From Vibrio natriegens NBRC 15636 = ATCC 14048 = DSM 759 (GTDB taxonomy: Bacteria > Pseudomonadota > Gammaproteobacteria > Enterobacterales > Vibrionaceae), in the NCBI RefSeq assembly GCF_035621455.1, contig NZ_CP141822.1, positions 2,356,001 to 2,420,000 of the forward strand: a stretch of 64,000 nt of DNA, read 5' to 3'. This document shows positions 35,302 through 43,952 of this stretch, piece by piece. The number at the start of each line of letters is the position of its first letter. Position 1 is the stretch's first letter. The notes beneath the pieces are model-generated. The model saw only the letters and a list, made by a program, of their open reading frames with translations. It was not told the DNA's origin and ran no database searches. The translations under genes and the position numbers were made by a program.

Positions 35302-36192
35302 GTGAATATTGTCATCTTAGGCCCTGGAGCTATCGGCTCACTCTGGGCAATAAAATTAAAGCAAGCAGGACATCATGTGTCTCTTTGGAGCAGAAGTTCA
35401 GAAACTCAGCTTTCGTTGCAACTTGATGACTCAGTCGGTGACACTTTCCTAAATAATCACCTTCTTTCTGTAAAAAGTGCTGACTTGATTGTGGTGACCG
35501 TCAAGGCGTGGCAAGTCGAAGAAGCCATTTCGCCTTTGCTTGGGCATATCCACCCCGACACAATCGTGATGCTGATGCATAACGGCATGGGAACCGCACA
35601 ACGCGTTTCTGAATCGCTTAAAAACAACCCTATCGTTTTAGCGACCACGACTCACGGAGCCTATAAACCTTGCGAACAAAAAGTGCTGCATACAGGCCAT
35701 GGCAACACACAGTTAGGCGGCTTCAATAATTTGGGCGAACAGTGTCAGTTTTTACAGGAAGTAATGCATCACGCCCTACCTGAAGTGGGATGGAACCCAA
35801 ATATCAATGCAGCATTGTGGACTAAACTCGCTATCAACTGTGCAATTAATCCATTAACCGCTATCCATCAATGCAAAAATGGCGCGCTTGCACAGCAGGA
35901 GTTTCAGGATACGCTGAGAAACATTACGCGCGAATTGGTTGAGGTAATGAATAAAGAAGGGCTCGATACTGAGTTCGACAATTTGTTCGGGGTTATCATG
36001 CAAGTCGTCAATGCTACCGCGGAGAATTACTCTTCGATGAGACAGGATGTTTACCACCAGCGACGCACCGAAATCGACTTTATTACTGGTTATTTATTGC
36101 AAACTGCAGAGAAACACCACATCGAGACGCCTGAGAACCTCAGTCTTTACCAACGCATTAAACAGATAGAAAAAAGCTGGACAGAACAATGA
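35302..36192 (+). CDS. panE: 2-dehydropantoate 2-reductase
   Basis: A 296-residue NADPH-dependent reductase that makes pantoate for coenzyme A. The N terminus NIVILGPGAIGSLWAIKLKQ is the Rossmann nucleotide site; LWTKLAINCAINPLTAIHQC contains the catalytic Lys. GTG at 35302 is chosen as start, with GAGAG seven bases upstream; a TTG immediately before it is also in frame. First gene of panE-yajL-csdA; it overlaps yajL by 4 bases. Confidence 0.92.
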   Translation: MNIVILGPGAIGSLWAIKLKQAGHHVSLWSRSSETQLSLQLDDSVGDTFLNNHLLSVKSADLIVVTVKAWQVEEAISPLLGHIHPDTIVMLMHNGMGTAQRVSESLKNNPIVLATTTHGAYKPCEQKVLHTGHGNTQLGGFNNLGEQCQFLQEVMHHALPEVGWNPNINAALWTKLAINCAINPLTAIHQCKNGALAQQEFQDTLRNITRELVEVMNKEGLDTEFDNLFGVIMQVVNATAENYSSMRQDVYHQRRTEIDFITGYLLQTAEKHHIETPENLSLYQRIKQIEKSWTEQ

Positions 36193-36788
36193 GTGTAAAA
36201 ATCTTAGTACCTATCGCTCCAGGTACCGAAGAAATGGAAGCCGTGACCATTATCGATATGATGGTTCGAGCTGGATATGACGTGACGGTAGCCAGTGCAG
36301 CATTCGATGGAGCTTTAACGATGAAAGCTTCTCGTGGCGTCACGCTAACCGCAGATTGCAAACTGGTCGATATCGCCGATGACGAGTTTGATGTCATTGC
36401 ACTGCCGGGTGGTGTCGGTGGTTCGGAAGTGTTTCGCGACAGCACAGTCATGATAGAAATCCTCAAACAACATATTTATGAAGGAAAATTGGTTGCGGCT
36501 ATCTGTGCAGCTCCAGCGTTGGTGCTACAACATCATGATCTTTTCCCTAACGCCCTAATGACCTGTCACCCAAGTTTCCAGTCACACATTCCTGAAGCGA
36601 ACTGGCGTAGCAAACGCGTGACTATCGATATTAACCATAATCTGATCACCAGCCAGGGGCCGGGAACAGCGTTAGAATTTGCGATGGAAGTGATCATCAA
36701 ACTCTCTGGCAAAAAACATGCGTGGACTATCGCCGAACCTATGGTGACCATTCCGACTTTGCACTATCACAAAATTGGTGAAGAGTAA
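36189..36788 (+). CDS. yajL: DJ-1/PfpI-family protein YajL
   Basis: A 199-residue DJ-1 superfamily protein. The nucleophile elbow is GKLVAAICAAPALVLQHHDL with the conserved Cys near residue 106; the upstream Glu is in IAPGTEEMEAVTIIDMMVRA. YajL protects proteins from oxidative and glyoxal damage and has been called a deglycase or chaperone; the exact activity is debated. It overlaps both neighbours (ATGA with panE, one base with csdA). Confidence 0.93.
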   Translation: MSVKILVPIAPGTEEMEAVTIIDMMVRAGYDVTVASAAFDGALTMKASRGVTLTADCKLVDIADDEFDVIALPGGVGGSEVFRDSTVMIEILKQHIYEGKLVAAICAAPALVLQHHDLFPNALMTCHPSFQSHIPEANWRSKRVTIDINHNLITSQGPGTALEFAMEVIIKLSGKKHAWTIAEPMVTIPTLHYHKIGEE

Positions 36789-37999
36789 TGTTTGACGTCA
36801 ATGCGGTTCGTAAGCAGTTTCCCGCTTTAAATCAGTCAATTAATGACACGCCTTTGGTCTACCTTGATAGTGCTGCTACCACACAAAAGCCTCAATGTGT
36901 GATTGACGTTATCAGTCATTATTACAGTGCTCAAAATGCTAACGTGCATCGTGGCAGTCACAGCTTAACCGCCAATGCCACCAGCCAGTTCGAAGCGGCT
37001 CGTGAAACCGTCACCCGTTTTATCGGCGCGGCCTGCTCGAAAGAAATCATCTGGACACGTGGAGCGACAGAAGCGCTCAATTTGATCGCTCAGACCTATG
37101 CTCGTAGCAACTTACAAGCAGGCGATGAGATATTGATCAGCGAGATGGAGCATCACGCCAACATCGTGCCATGGCAAATTGTTGCTGAGCAGACCGGAGC
37201 AAAAGTCGTAAAAGTGCCAATGACTTCCAACTGTCAGTTTGATTTGGAAGCATTTAAGTCGCTGTTGTCTGAACGCTGTAAGATTGTGGCGTGTGCACAA
37301 ATCACTAACGTCACCGGTTCACGTCAGCCTATCGAAGAAATTACCACCCTGGCACATCAGTTTGGTGCCGTTGTCGTGGTGGATGGCGCACAAGGTATCG
37401 TACATGAGCCGCTAAACCTTGCTGAGCTGGATATCGATTTTTACGTATTCTCAGGACATAAGCTCTATGCCCCAGCAGGGATTGGCGTGCTTTATGGCAA
37501 GTTAGCCTTACTGGAAGCGATGCCGCCATGGCATGGTGGCGGAAAAATGGTTGAGAAAGTATCGTTTGAAAAAACCACCTTTTCTGCGTTACCCGGAAAA
37601 TTCGAAGCAGGCACGCCGAATGTGGCTGGGGCTATCGCACTCGCAAAAGCCATTGATTGGTATCAGGGTTTTGATCATCAAGAAGTGGAAGCGCACCTGC
37701 ACACTTTACAAAACAAAGCCTATCAAGCGCTTAGGCAGCTGGACGATATTCACATTCTTGGTTACCAGCCTAATGCATCGGTACTGACATTTGTCATGGA
37801 TGGTGTTCATCACCAAGACATCGCGACACTACTCGACCAGCAAGGTATTGCAGTACGCGCCGGACACCATTGTGCCCATCCCTTAATGGATGCACTGAAG
37901 GTTAAAGGAACAGTACGTGTCTCGTTTGGAATTTATAACACCTTAGAAGACGTTGACAGGCTGATCGCCGCAGTAGAAAAAGCCGTCGATATGCTCTAA
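36788..37999 (+). CDS. csdA: Cysteine desulfurase CsdA
   Basis: A 403-residue class V aminotransferase-type PLP enzyme that takes sulfur from cysteine. The PLP Lys is in YVFSGHKLYAPAGIGVLYGK and the sulfur-carrying Cys in AVRAGHHCAHPLMDALKVKG. Length and the GHHCAHPLM context are those of SufS/CsdA group II enzymes; the sulfur acceptor csdE lies 1.2 kb away in this window on the other strand, which favours CsdA over SufS. Last gene of panE-yajL-csdA. Confidence 0.93.
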   Translation: MFDVNAVRKQFPALNQSINDTPLVYLDSAATTQKPQCVIDVISHYYSAQNANVHRGSHSLTANATSQFEAARETVTRFIGAACSKEIIWTRGATEALNLIAQTYARSNLQAGDEILISEMEHHANIVPWQIVAEQTGAKVVKVPMTSNCQFDLEAFKSLLSERCKIVACAQITNVTGSRQPIEEITTLAHQFGAVVVVDGAQGIVHEPLNLAELDIDFYVFSGHKLYAPAGIGVLYGKLALLEAMPPWHGGGKMVEKVSFEKTTFSALPGKFEAGTPNVAGAIALAKAIDWYQGFDHQEVEAHLHTLQNKAYQALRQLDDIHILGYQPNASVLTFVMDGVHHQDIATLLDQQGIAVRAGHHCAHPLMDALKVKGTVRVSFGIYNTLEDVDRLIAAVEKAVDML

Positions 38000-38010
38000 C
38001 CAAACCACGA

Positions 38011-38041
38011 AATCGTAGTAACCGATTTGGTTGCTACGATT
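38011..38041. terminator. Hairpin between csdA and the diguanylate cyclase gene
   Basis: AATCGTAG-T-AACC / GGTT-G-CTACGATT stem with a 5-base loop at the meeting point of two convergent genes; no strong T run, and its right end overlaps the cyclase stop region. Confidence 0.5.
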
Positions 38042-38951
38042 CGCTCTCTGTCGTTATCACACAGTTTCGACCATTACGTTTTGCCGCATAGAGTGCTTTG
38101 TCTGCCCTTGCATACAATCGCTTTGTCGATTCATAACCGATGATATTCACCACGCCAACACTGACTGTCACAGGGATTTGAACGTCTTCAAACTCAAACT
38201 GATTTTTTTCAATATTTGAACGAATTTCCTCGCCGATCTCTGTTGCCGAAGACAATGAAACATCAGGCAGGATAATCGCAAACTCTTCCCCTCCCACTCT
38301 CGAGAAGGTTTCATCTTTTGTTAAAAGACTAGAAACTAACTCAGCCAACGTTTCTAAGACGTAGTCACCGGCATCGTGACCTCGCTCATCATTAATAGAT
38401 TTGAAGAAATCGAGATCAAAAAACAGTAAGGCGGCTTGATAACTTTGAGCTTCGCACTTAGTGATTTCTTCGGACACTTTTTCGAAGAAAACACGGCGAT
38501 TATAGATGTTTGTTAAAGCGTCGATTTGGCTTTGGTGACGCAGAATAGTTTCAACTTGATGACGGTTAGAAATATTGCGGGTCAGGATAAGAACGACTCT
38601 GCGACCTTGGTACGTTATACCAAGAGGACATACTTTCCCCTCATAATAGAGTAATCCGTTTGGCCCTGTGGTGGGATCAATGCCCTGAACGTTGTCGGCG
38701 GACATCTTGTATTCTATGGTGATAATACTGTCTTCCGTCAGACAGCGATTAATCTGCTTAATAAACCAGTCTGCTTGTTCTTTTTCAAGCACACTATGCA
38801 GCGTTTCACCAATCAAACTACTGCCATCGTGATAGGCGTTTCTATCTATACCACCAAAAACATCAATATAGAGACCATCTTCACTCAGTATAAAAGTGGG
38901 GTCTGGCATTCCGGATAACACGTCTTGCGCATGTTCCAAGGAGAATCGCAT
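38034..38951 (-). CDS. PAS-GGDEF diguanylate cyclase
   Basis: A 305-residue protein: residues about 1-125 are a PAS-like sensor (LSGMPDPTFILSEDGLYIDV), residues about 135-300 a GGDEF domain with DALTNIYNRRVFFEKVSEEI and active site SRVGGEEFAIILPDVS. It should make cyclic di-GMP in the cytoplasm. The product-inhibition RxxD site before the active loop reads LTKD, so feedback inhibition may be absent. No membrane helix or signal peptide. It is monocistronic. Confidence 0.92.
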   Translation of the reverse strand: MRFSLEHAQDVLSGMPDPTFILSEDGLYIDVFGGIDRNAYHDGSSLIGETLHSVLEKEQADWFIKQINRCLTEDSIITIEYKMSADNVQGIDPTTGPNGLLYYEGKVCPLGITYQGRRVVLILTRNISNRHQVETILRHQSQIDALTNIYNRRVFFEKVSEEITKCEAQSYQAALLFFDLDFFKSINDERGHDAGDYVLETLAELVSSLLTKDETFSRVGGEEFAIILPDVSLSSATEIGEEIRSNIEKNQFEFEDVQIPVTVSVGVVNIIGYESTKRLYARADKALYAAKRNGRNCVITTESES

Positions 38952-39194
38952 AAAAGAGAGGTTCCTAGTATTTGTACTAACTAACCCAATTGCCTATAAA
39001 CCTTCTACAACGGGAAAATAAAAACCTCTTTAAGAATATATCTATCATCTAATGCAGACAAATTGTAACTACAAATATTGGTGTAAAACCGGACTGTGCG
39101 CCGAGAAATGAGAACAATAACGAACAATAACTAAAGCCAAAACCGCCGACGTAGTGGAATGGTTTTAAGTCCTTCTTCCATCCCCTTCGCCCAA
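38952..39194. other. Intergenic region upstream of the cyclase gene
   Basis: About 240 bases, AT-rich, holding the promoter region of the diguanylate cyclase gene. No gene or clear repeat seen. Confidence 0.5.
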
Positions 39195-39231
39195 ATAAAA
39201 AAGCGCCGAGTAACGTTCGCTACCCAGCGCC
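39195..39231 (-). terminator. Terminator after csdE
   Basis: On the minus strand GCGCTGGGTAGC-GAAC-GTTACTCGGCGC (12 pairs including wobble) then a T run. Confidence 0.9.
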
Positions 39232-39251
39232 TTTCAGAACCAACGAAACTG

Positions 39252-39680
39252 TTATTTAGCGGTTTGTTTGATCTGTTCAACAATCGCTTTCAGGCCGTTC
39301 CCACGAGATGGACTTAAGTGTGCAATCAAACCGAGCTGCTCAAAATACGCATCAATGTCGAACGCTTGGATCTGCTCAGCGGTTTTTCCGTCAAACGCGG
39401 CCATTACCAGGGCGATCAAGCCACGGACAATACGCGCATCAGAATCCGCACAGAAATGCCAAACACCACCCTGCTCCTGACTAACCAACCAAACTAAGCT
39501 TTCACAGCCTGACACCGTGACTTGTTCTGATTTCAGCGCTTCGGGCATTTGAGGTAATTTCTTTCCCCACTGGATAACTTGGCGGTAGCGATCTTCCCAG
39601 CCTTTAAACTGCTGCATCGTCGCGACAATATCGTCACTTGTTATCTCAGAACCAAATGGTGAAACTGGGAAATCAGTCAT
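39252..39680 (-). CDS. csdE: Sulfur acceptor protein CsdE (SufE-like)
   Basis: A 142-residue SufE-family protein that takes persulfide sulfur from CsdA. The reactive Cys is in EQVTVSGCESLVWLVSQEQG; the conserved Arg region is GLIALVMAAFDGKTAEQIQA. The C terminus GLIAHLSPSRGNGLKAIVEQ is typical. It is the second gene of a tcdA-csdE operon, 21 bases after tcdA, and has a strong terminator. Confidence 0.94.
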   Translation of the reverse strand: MTDFPVSPFGSEITSDDIVATMQQFKGWEDRYRQVIQWGKKLPQMPEALKSEQVTVSGCESLVWLVSQEQGGVWHFCADSDARIVRGLIALVMAAFDGKTAEQIQAFDIDAYFEQLGLIAHLSPSRGNGLKAIVEQIKQTAK

Positions 39681-39701
39681 GATGTGTACTTCTCTTTGTT
39701 A

Positions 39702-40511
39702 TTACTTCTTATACTTTTGAATCAGCTTTTCTACTATGCGTGAAACCGCAACAAAGCCAAACGTTGCTGTCACAACGGTTGCCGCGCCAAATCCGCTTGC
39801 GCAGTCCATTCGCTTAGGTCCTTCTGCCGTAGACTTCACACCACATACCGAACCGTCCGCTTGTGGGTATTTTAGCTGCTCGGTAGAGAACACGCAGTCA
39901 ATGCCAAATTTACGCGCAGGATTCTTCGGAAAGTTATGATGACGACGTAAAGTGTCTTTAATTTTTTTGGCCAGTGGATCCTGAATCGTCTTGGTCAGAT
40001 CCGCCACCATAATTTGTGTTGGGTCGACCTGACCACCAGCGCCACCCGTCGTGATCACTTTAATCTTGTTACTACGGCAGTAAGCCAATAGAGACGCTTT
40101 TGCTTTCACACTGTCGATCGCGTCCAACACGTAATCGAACTCTTTGCTCAAGTATTCATGCTGGTTGTCTGGAGTGATGAAATCATCAATCAGATTCACC
40201 TTACATTCTGGGTTAATCAACTTAACGCGCTCGGCCATCACTTCAATTTTGCTTTGGCCAACCGTTCCAGACATAGCATGGATTTGACGGTTAATGTTCG
40301 TTACACACACATCATCCATATCAATCAGCGTCAGCTCGCCAATTCCAGTTCTCGCCAGCGCTTCGACCGCCCAGGAACCAACGCCACCGATACCAATCAC
40401 ACACACATGCGCAGCACGAAGAATTTCGACTTCGCTGTTACCATAAAGACGACGAGTGCCGCCAAAACGTTGATTGTAGTTGTCAGATGCCGGAGTATCG
40501 AGTTCGCGCAT
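39702..40511 (-). CDS. tcdA: tRNA threonylcarbamoyladenosine dehydratase TcdA
   Basis: A 269-residue E1-like (ThiF/MoeB fold) enzyme that uses ATP to cyclise t6A37 of tRNA to ct6A. The nucleotide site is HVCVIGIGGVGSWAVEALAR, with the metal/adenylation region LTLIDMDDVCVTNINRQIHA. It is also known as CsdL and works with CsdA-CsdE sulfur transfer. I use ATG 40511 (MRELDTPASDNYNQRFGGTR); an open frame extends 51 bases further upstream through the mltA terminator. Confidence 0.95.
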   Translation of the reverse strand: MRELDTPASDNYNQRFGGTRRLYGNSEVEILRAAHVCVIGIGGVGSWAVEALARTGIGELTLIDMDDVCVTNINRQIHAMSGTVGQSKIEVMAERVKLINPECKVNLIDDFITPDNQHEYLSKEFDYVLDAIDSVKAKASLLAYCRSNKIKVITTGGAGGQVDPTQIMVADLTKTIQDPLAKKIKDTLRRHHNFPKNPARKFGIDCVFSTEQLKYPQADGSVCGVKSTAEGPKRMDCASGFGAATVVTATFGFVAVSRIVEKLIQKYKK

Positions 40512-40534
40512 ATTGAAATCCAGATGTTCGATAG

Positions 40535-40568
40535 AAAAACAAAGAGTGCGATTTATACGCACTCTTTG
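40535..40568 (-). terminator. Terminator after mltA
   Basis: AAAGAGTGCG-TATAAAT-CGCACTCTTT then GTTTTTC on the minus strand. Confidence 0.9.
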
Positions 40569-40613
40569 AGAAAATGTCTAGACAAGAGGACGTTCCTCTC
40601 TCTTATCAATCCA

Positions 40614-41717
40614 CTATTGTATCTTTTCTGGTGATAAAGCCCAAGGCGCTTGAGTTGGCGTGTTCTCTAAGCCAAGTTTCCAAACACGACCAAAGTGTTT
40701 GTAATGACCCGCTTCGATTCCCGCTCTTGCACCGATACCATGATACAGATCCAAGTGGTTACGTTTCACTGCACCACCTGTGTCGAGTACCAGCAGAATG
40801 CGTAATTGATGTGCGCCGCTCCACGTTCCATCCGCATTAAGTAATGGTACTTCTGCCAGAACTGGCGTTCCCATTGGCAAGATTGAACGGTCACCCGCTA
40901 CTGCGGCCATTGGTAACAGTGGAATGCCCGCGGCTCCGGTCACTGGCGCTTCTGACTTAGGGGCAAAGAACACGTAAGATGGGTTCTGTTCAAGTAGCTC
41001 ACGCACGGTCGCTTCATCATTAGCCATCACCCAATCTTTAATCGCTTTCATCGACATTTCTTCACGCGGCACTTCACCGCGCTCAATCAAAATTCGCCCG
41101 ATACTGACGTAGGCTTTGTTGTTCTTTCCTGCATAGGCAAAGTACTCCAACGTGTCATCGTCTTCGAAATGCACATAGCCACTGCCCTGCACTTCCATCA
41201 TGAAAGGATCAATTCGATTTGGGGCATAGCCAAGCACCAGACCTTGTCCGTCTAATGCACCATCGTAAATCTCGGCACGCGTCGGGCAGTCAGATGAACA
41301 ATTCGGCTTACCATAGACTGGGTATCTAAAGATGTTATTTGGCTGATGACGCAACTCCATCACCGGAGAGAAATATCCCGTAAACAACACGTTGCCTTTT
41401 TTATCGCCCCCACCTAGTTGCGCCGCTTGAATACCGTAAGCGCTAAGCACACTGGTGTCGCCACTTTGCTGAGCCCACTCACTCAGTCTGTGATACAGCG
41501 GTTGGTACATCTTCGCCATAGAGGGGGATTTAATCAAAACCTGCTCAACTTGCTTGTTGAACTCGGTAAAGTCGCGAGGCTTGTTCGACTCAACCACGTC
41601 CACTTTATTGAGAATTTGAGGAAACTCACCATCGATGTATTGATGGGCAAGATCGTTTTTCTGAGCACAACCAAACAGAAGGCCTAGAGTAACAATAGGA
41701 AGAAGTTGTTTTAGCAC
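40614..41717 (-). CDS. mltA: Membrane-bound lytic murein transglycosylase A
   Basis: A 367-residue outer-membrane lipoprotein: GTG start, then LKQLLPIVTLGLLFGCAQ with lipobox LFGC. MltA cuts peptidoglycan glycan strands, leaving 1,6-anhydro ends. The core shows LFTGYFSPVMELRHQPNNIF, DPFMMEVQGSGYVHFEDDDT and the catalytic Asp in ILLVLDTGGAVKRNHLDLYH. The GTG at 41717 is chosen because the signal peptide begins right after it; an upstream ATG (41792) would put unrelated sequence before the signal. Confidence 0.93.
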   Translation of the reverse strand: MLKQLLPIVTLGLLFGCAQKNDLAHQYIDGEFPQILNKVDVVESNKPRDFTEFNKQVEQVLIKSPSMAKMYQPLYHRLSEWAQQSGDTSVLSAYGIQAAQLGGGDKKGNVLFTGYFSPVMELRHQPNNIFRYPVYGKPNCSSDCPTRAEIYDGALDGQGLVLGYAPNRIDPFMMEVQGSGYVHFEDDDTLEYFAYAGKNNKAYVSIGRILIERGEVPREEMSMKAIKDWVMANDEATVRELLEQNPSYVFFAPKSEAPVTGAAGIPLLPMAAVAGDRSILPMGTPVLAEVPLLNADGTWSGAHQLRILLVLDTGGAVKRNHLDLYHGIGARAGIEAGHYKHFGRVWKLGLENTPTQAPWALSPEKIQ

Positions 41718-41954
41718 GTGATTATTCCGTAATAAAAGATAGCAAAAGGATGGCAAACAAAGACAGGCAACGCAATTGAAAAGCCGCGTCAAAGTGTTTC
41801 AAAACTAGGTCAACTGTTAAATATGCTGTAATTCCATCCAATTAGTTTCGAATTAACAACATGATAGCAGGGGGACGAATACGCAATTGTCCAGAAAGTG
41901 TTTGAATATACGTTATTTGAACCGTCCAAAATGGAACGGGAATGAATATCACGT

Positions 41955-42419
41955 TCAGCGCAGGGTGCTGTCGAAACTTCTCTCCAATCGAAAAATTGGC
42001 AGATAATGCACGTTAGCATCCAACTTCATTTCCGTGTGTTGCTGGCCAATAAACCTAAACCGGCGAACACTCGAACCAAACTTATAAGACAAAGCATCTC
42101 CATCGAAGTCAAAATCGGTCGCAACTGTAGAACCATTAACGGTGACACCTCTTTCGCTTAACTCAAAAACCTCACGAGCGTATGGTGCGACCTCTTGCTC
42201 TACCCATTTGCCATAAATAATTGATTTTTCAACAGGCGGGTTGATATAACGAGAAATCCAGTCACTGTACAACATACCAGCGATAATTGTACCAACTACT
42301 GCGATAAGCATCAGAAAGCGCTCTACGCCTTTTCGAAGTTGGGATTTTTTGGATGAGTCAGATTGGGGCTGAGTAGTAATCGTAGCATTCCTCTCTGGGG
42401 CTGAAGATGTGATGACCAC
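41955..42419 (-). CDS. DUF2850 domain protein, membrane-anchored
   Basis: A 154-residue protein with a Gln/Ser-rich cytoplasmic head, one membrane helix (VERFLMLIAVVGTIIAGMLY near residue 33) and a periplasmic DUF2850 domain (IIYGKWVEQEVAPYAREVFE; GSTVATDFDFDGDALSYKFG). The family is mostly limited to vibrios and has no known function. It lies upstream of mltA on the same strand with a 237-base gap and is transcribed away from argA. Confidence 0.82.
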   Translation of the reverse strand: MVITSSAPERNATITTQPQSDSSKKSQLRKGVERFLMLIAVVGTIIAGMLYSDWISRYINPPVEKSIIYGKWVEQEVAPYAREVFELSERGVTVNGSTVATDFDFDGDALSYKFGSSVRRFRFIGQQHTEMKLDANVHYLPIFRLERSFDSTLR

Positions 42420-42523
42420 TGATAGCGGAAAGATTGAGGCATTTTATCCTTCATCCTATTATTCCCCAAAGGACCACTCTTCATATATTTGTCCTTTATT
42501 CCAAAAAATTCACCTTGCCATTA

Positions 42524-42562
42524 GATGAATAAAAAGACATTATTTAAGCATAAATAAACACA
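42524..42562. promoter_or_regulatory. Candidate tandem ArgR boxes before argA
   Basis: Two 18-bp sequences (42524-42541 and 42545-42562) separated by 3 bases partly match WNTGAATWWWWATTCANW; each has several mismatches, but the 3-bp spacing is the usual ArgR arrangement. Confidence 0.35.
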
Positions 42563-42575
42563 AGGAATGGCTGTA

Positions 42576-43913
42576 GTGAAAATTCGTAGTACCGCACTCG
42601 TTAAAGGGTTCCGCCAATCAACCCCCTATGTAAATGCACACCGTGGCAAAACCATGGTGATCATGCTCGGTGGAGAAGCGGTCGCCCACAACAACTTTGG
42701 AAACATTATCAATGACATTGCATTAATGCATAGCCTTGGCATTAAAGTGGTGGTGGTTTATGGCGCTCGTCCGCAAATCAACCAATTATTGGTAAAACAA
42801 AACCTTACTACGCCATACCATAAAGACATCCGAATTACTGATGAAGAAGCTTTGTCAGTAGTTATGCAAGCCGCAGGTCAACTACAGCTGGCGATTACTG
42901 CACGCCTATCCATGAGCCTGAACAATACACCTATGGCTGGGACAGAGCTAAGCGTTGTATCCGGGAACTATATTATTGCTCAACCTCTGGGTGTGGATGA
43001 TGGTGTCGACTACTGTCACAGCGGACGGATTCGCCGCATCGATACTGACGCGATTAATCGCACTCTGGACCAAGGTTCGATTGTTCTGCTTGGTCCAATT
43101 GCCAGCTCCGTCACGGGTGAGTGTTTCAACTTACTTTCTGAAGAGGTCGCCACCCAGCTTGCGATTAAATTAGGTGCGGACAAACTGATCGGTTTCTGTT
43201 CAGAACAAGGTGTCATTGATGACAACGGCAATGCGGTCGCTGAACTTCTTCCTATCGAGGCAGAGCATGTTATTAAAACCTTAACGGAAAAAAGCTCACC
43301 AGATTCAGACTACTACACCGGTACACTACGTTTCTTGAAAGGCTCGATTGCCGCTTGTCGTGCGGGCGTACCACGCAGCCATTTGATCAGTTATAAAGTC
43401 GACGGAGCCTTAATTCAGGAACTGTTCTCTTTCGATGGTATTGGTACGCAAGTGGTCATGGCCAGTGCTGAGCAAGTCCGTCAAGCCAACATCGACGACA
43501 TCGGCGGTATTTTAGACTTAATCCGTCCTCTGGAAGAACAAGGTATATTGGTAAGACGCTCACGCGAGCAATTGGAACAAGAAATTGGAAAATTCACCAT
43601 CATCGAAAAAGATGGGCTAATCATTGGTTGCGCCGCGTTGTACCCATACGCCGAAGAACGCAAAGCGGAGATGGCTTGCGTAGCGATTCATCCGGATTAC
43701 CGCGATGGTAACCGTGGATTGTTATTACTGAATTACATGAAGCACCGCTCAAAGTCAGAAAACATTAATCAGATCTTTGTGCTCACGACCCACAGCCTGC
43801 ACTGGTTCAGAGAGCAAGGCTTTTACGAAGTGGGCGTGGATTATTTACCTGGAGCAAAGCAAGGTTTATACAACTTCCAGCGCAAATCAAAAATCTTAGC
43901 TTTAGATTTATAA
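42576..43913 (+). CDS. argA: Amino-acid N-acetyltransferase (N-acetylglutamate synthase)
   Basis: A 445-residue enzyme for the first step of arginine biosynthesis. The N-terminal amino-acid-kinase-like domain ([20 protein letters not shown]) binds arginine for feedback control; the C-terminal GNAT domain (about residue 295 on) has [20 protein letters not shown] for acetyl-CoA. I prefer a GTG start at 42576 (then [17 protein letters not shown]), 9 bases behind AAGGA; the ATG at 42567 sits directly on that ribosome site. Convergent with recD. Confidence 0.94.
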   Translation: MKIRSTALVKGFRQSTPYVNAHRGKTMVIMLGGEAVAHNNFGNIINDIALMHSLGIKVVVVYGARPQINQLLVKQNLTTPYHKDIRITDEEALSVVMQAAGQLQLAITARLSMSLNNTPMAGTELSVVSGNYIIAQPLGVDDGVDYCHSGRIRRIDTDAINRTLDQGSIVLLGPIASSVTGECFNLLSEEVATQLAIKLGADKLIGFCSEQGVIDDNGNAVAELLPIEAEHVIKTLTEKSSPDSDYYTGTLRFLKGSIAACRAGVPRSHLISYKVDGALIQELFSFDGIGTQVVMASAEQVRQANIDDIGGILDLIRPLEEQGILVRRSREQLEQEIGKFTIIEKDGLIIGCAALYPYAEERKAEMACVAIHPDYRDGNRGLLLLNYMKHRSKSENINQIFVLTTHSLHWFREQGFYEVGVDYLPGAKQGLYNFQRKSKILALDL

Positions 43914-43918
43914 AGATT

Positions 43919-43949
43919 AAAAAGACCGAGTGCATACTCGGTCTTTTAG
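43919..43949. terminator. Bidirectional terminator between argA and recD
   Basis: AAAAGACCGAGT-GCAT-ACTCGGTCTTTT, perfect stem, T runs on both strands. Confidence 0.93.
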
Positions 43950-43952
43950 TTT

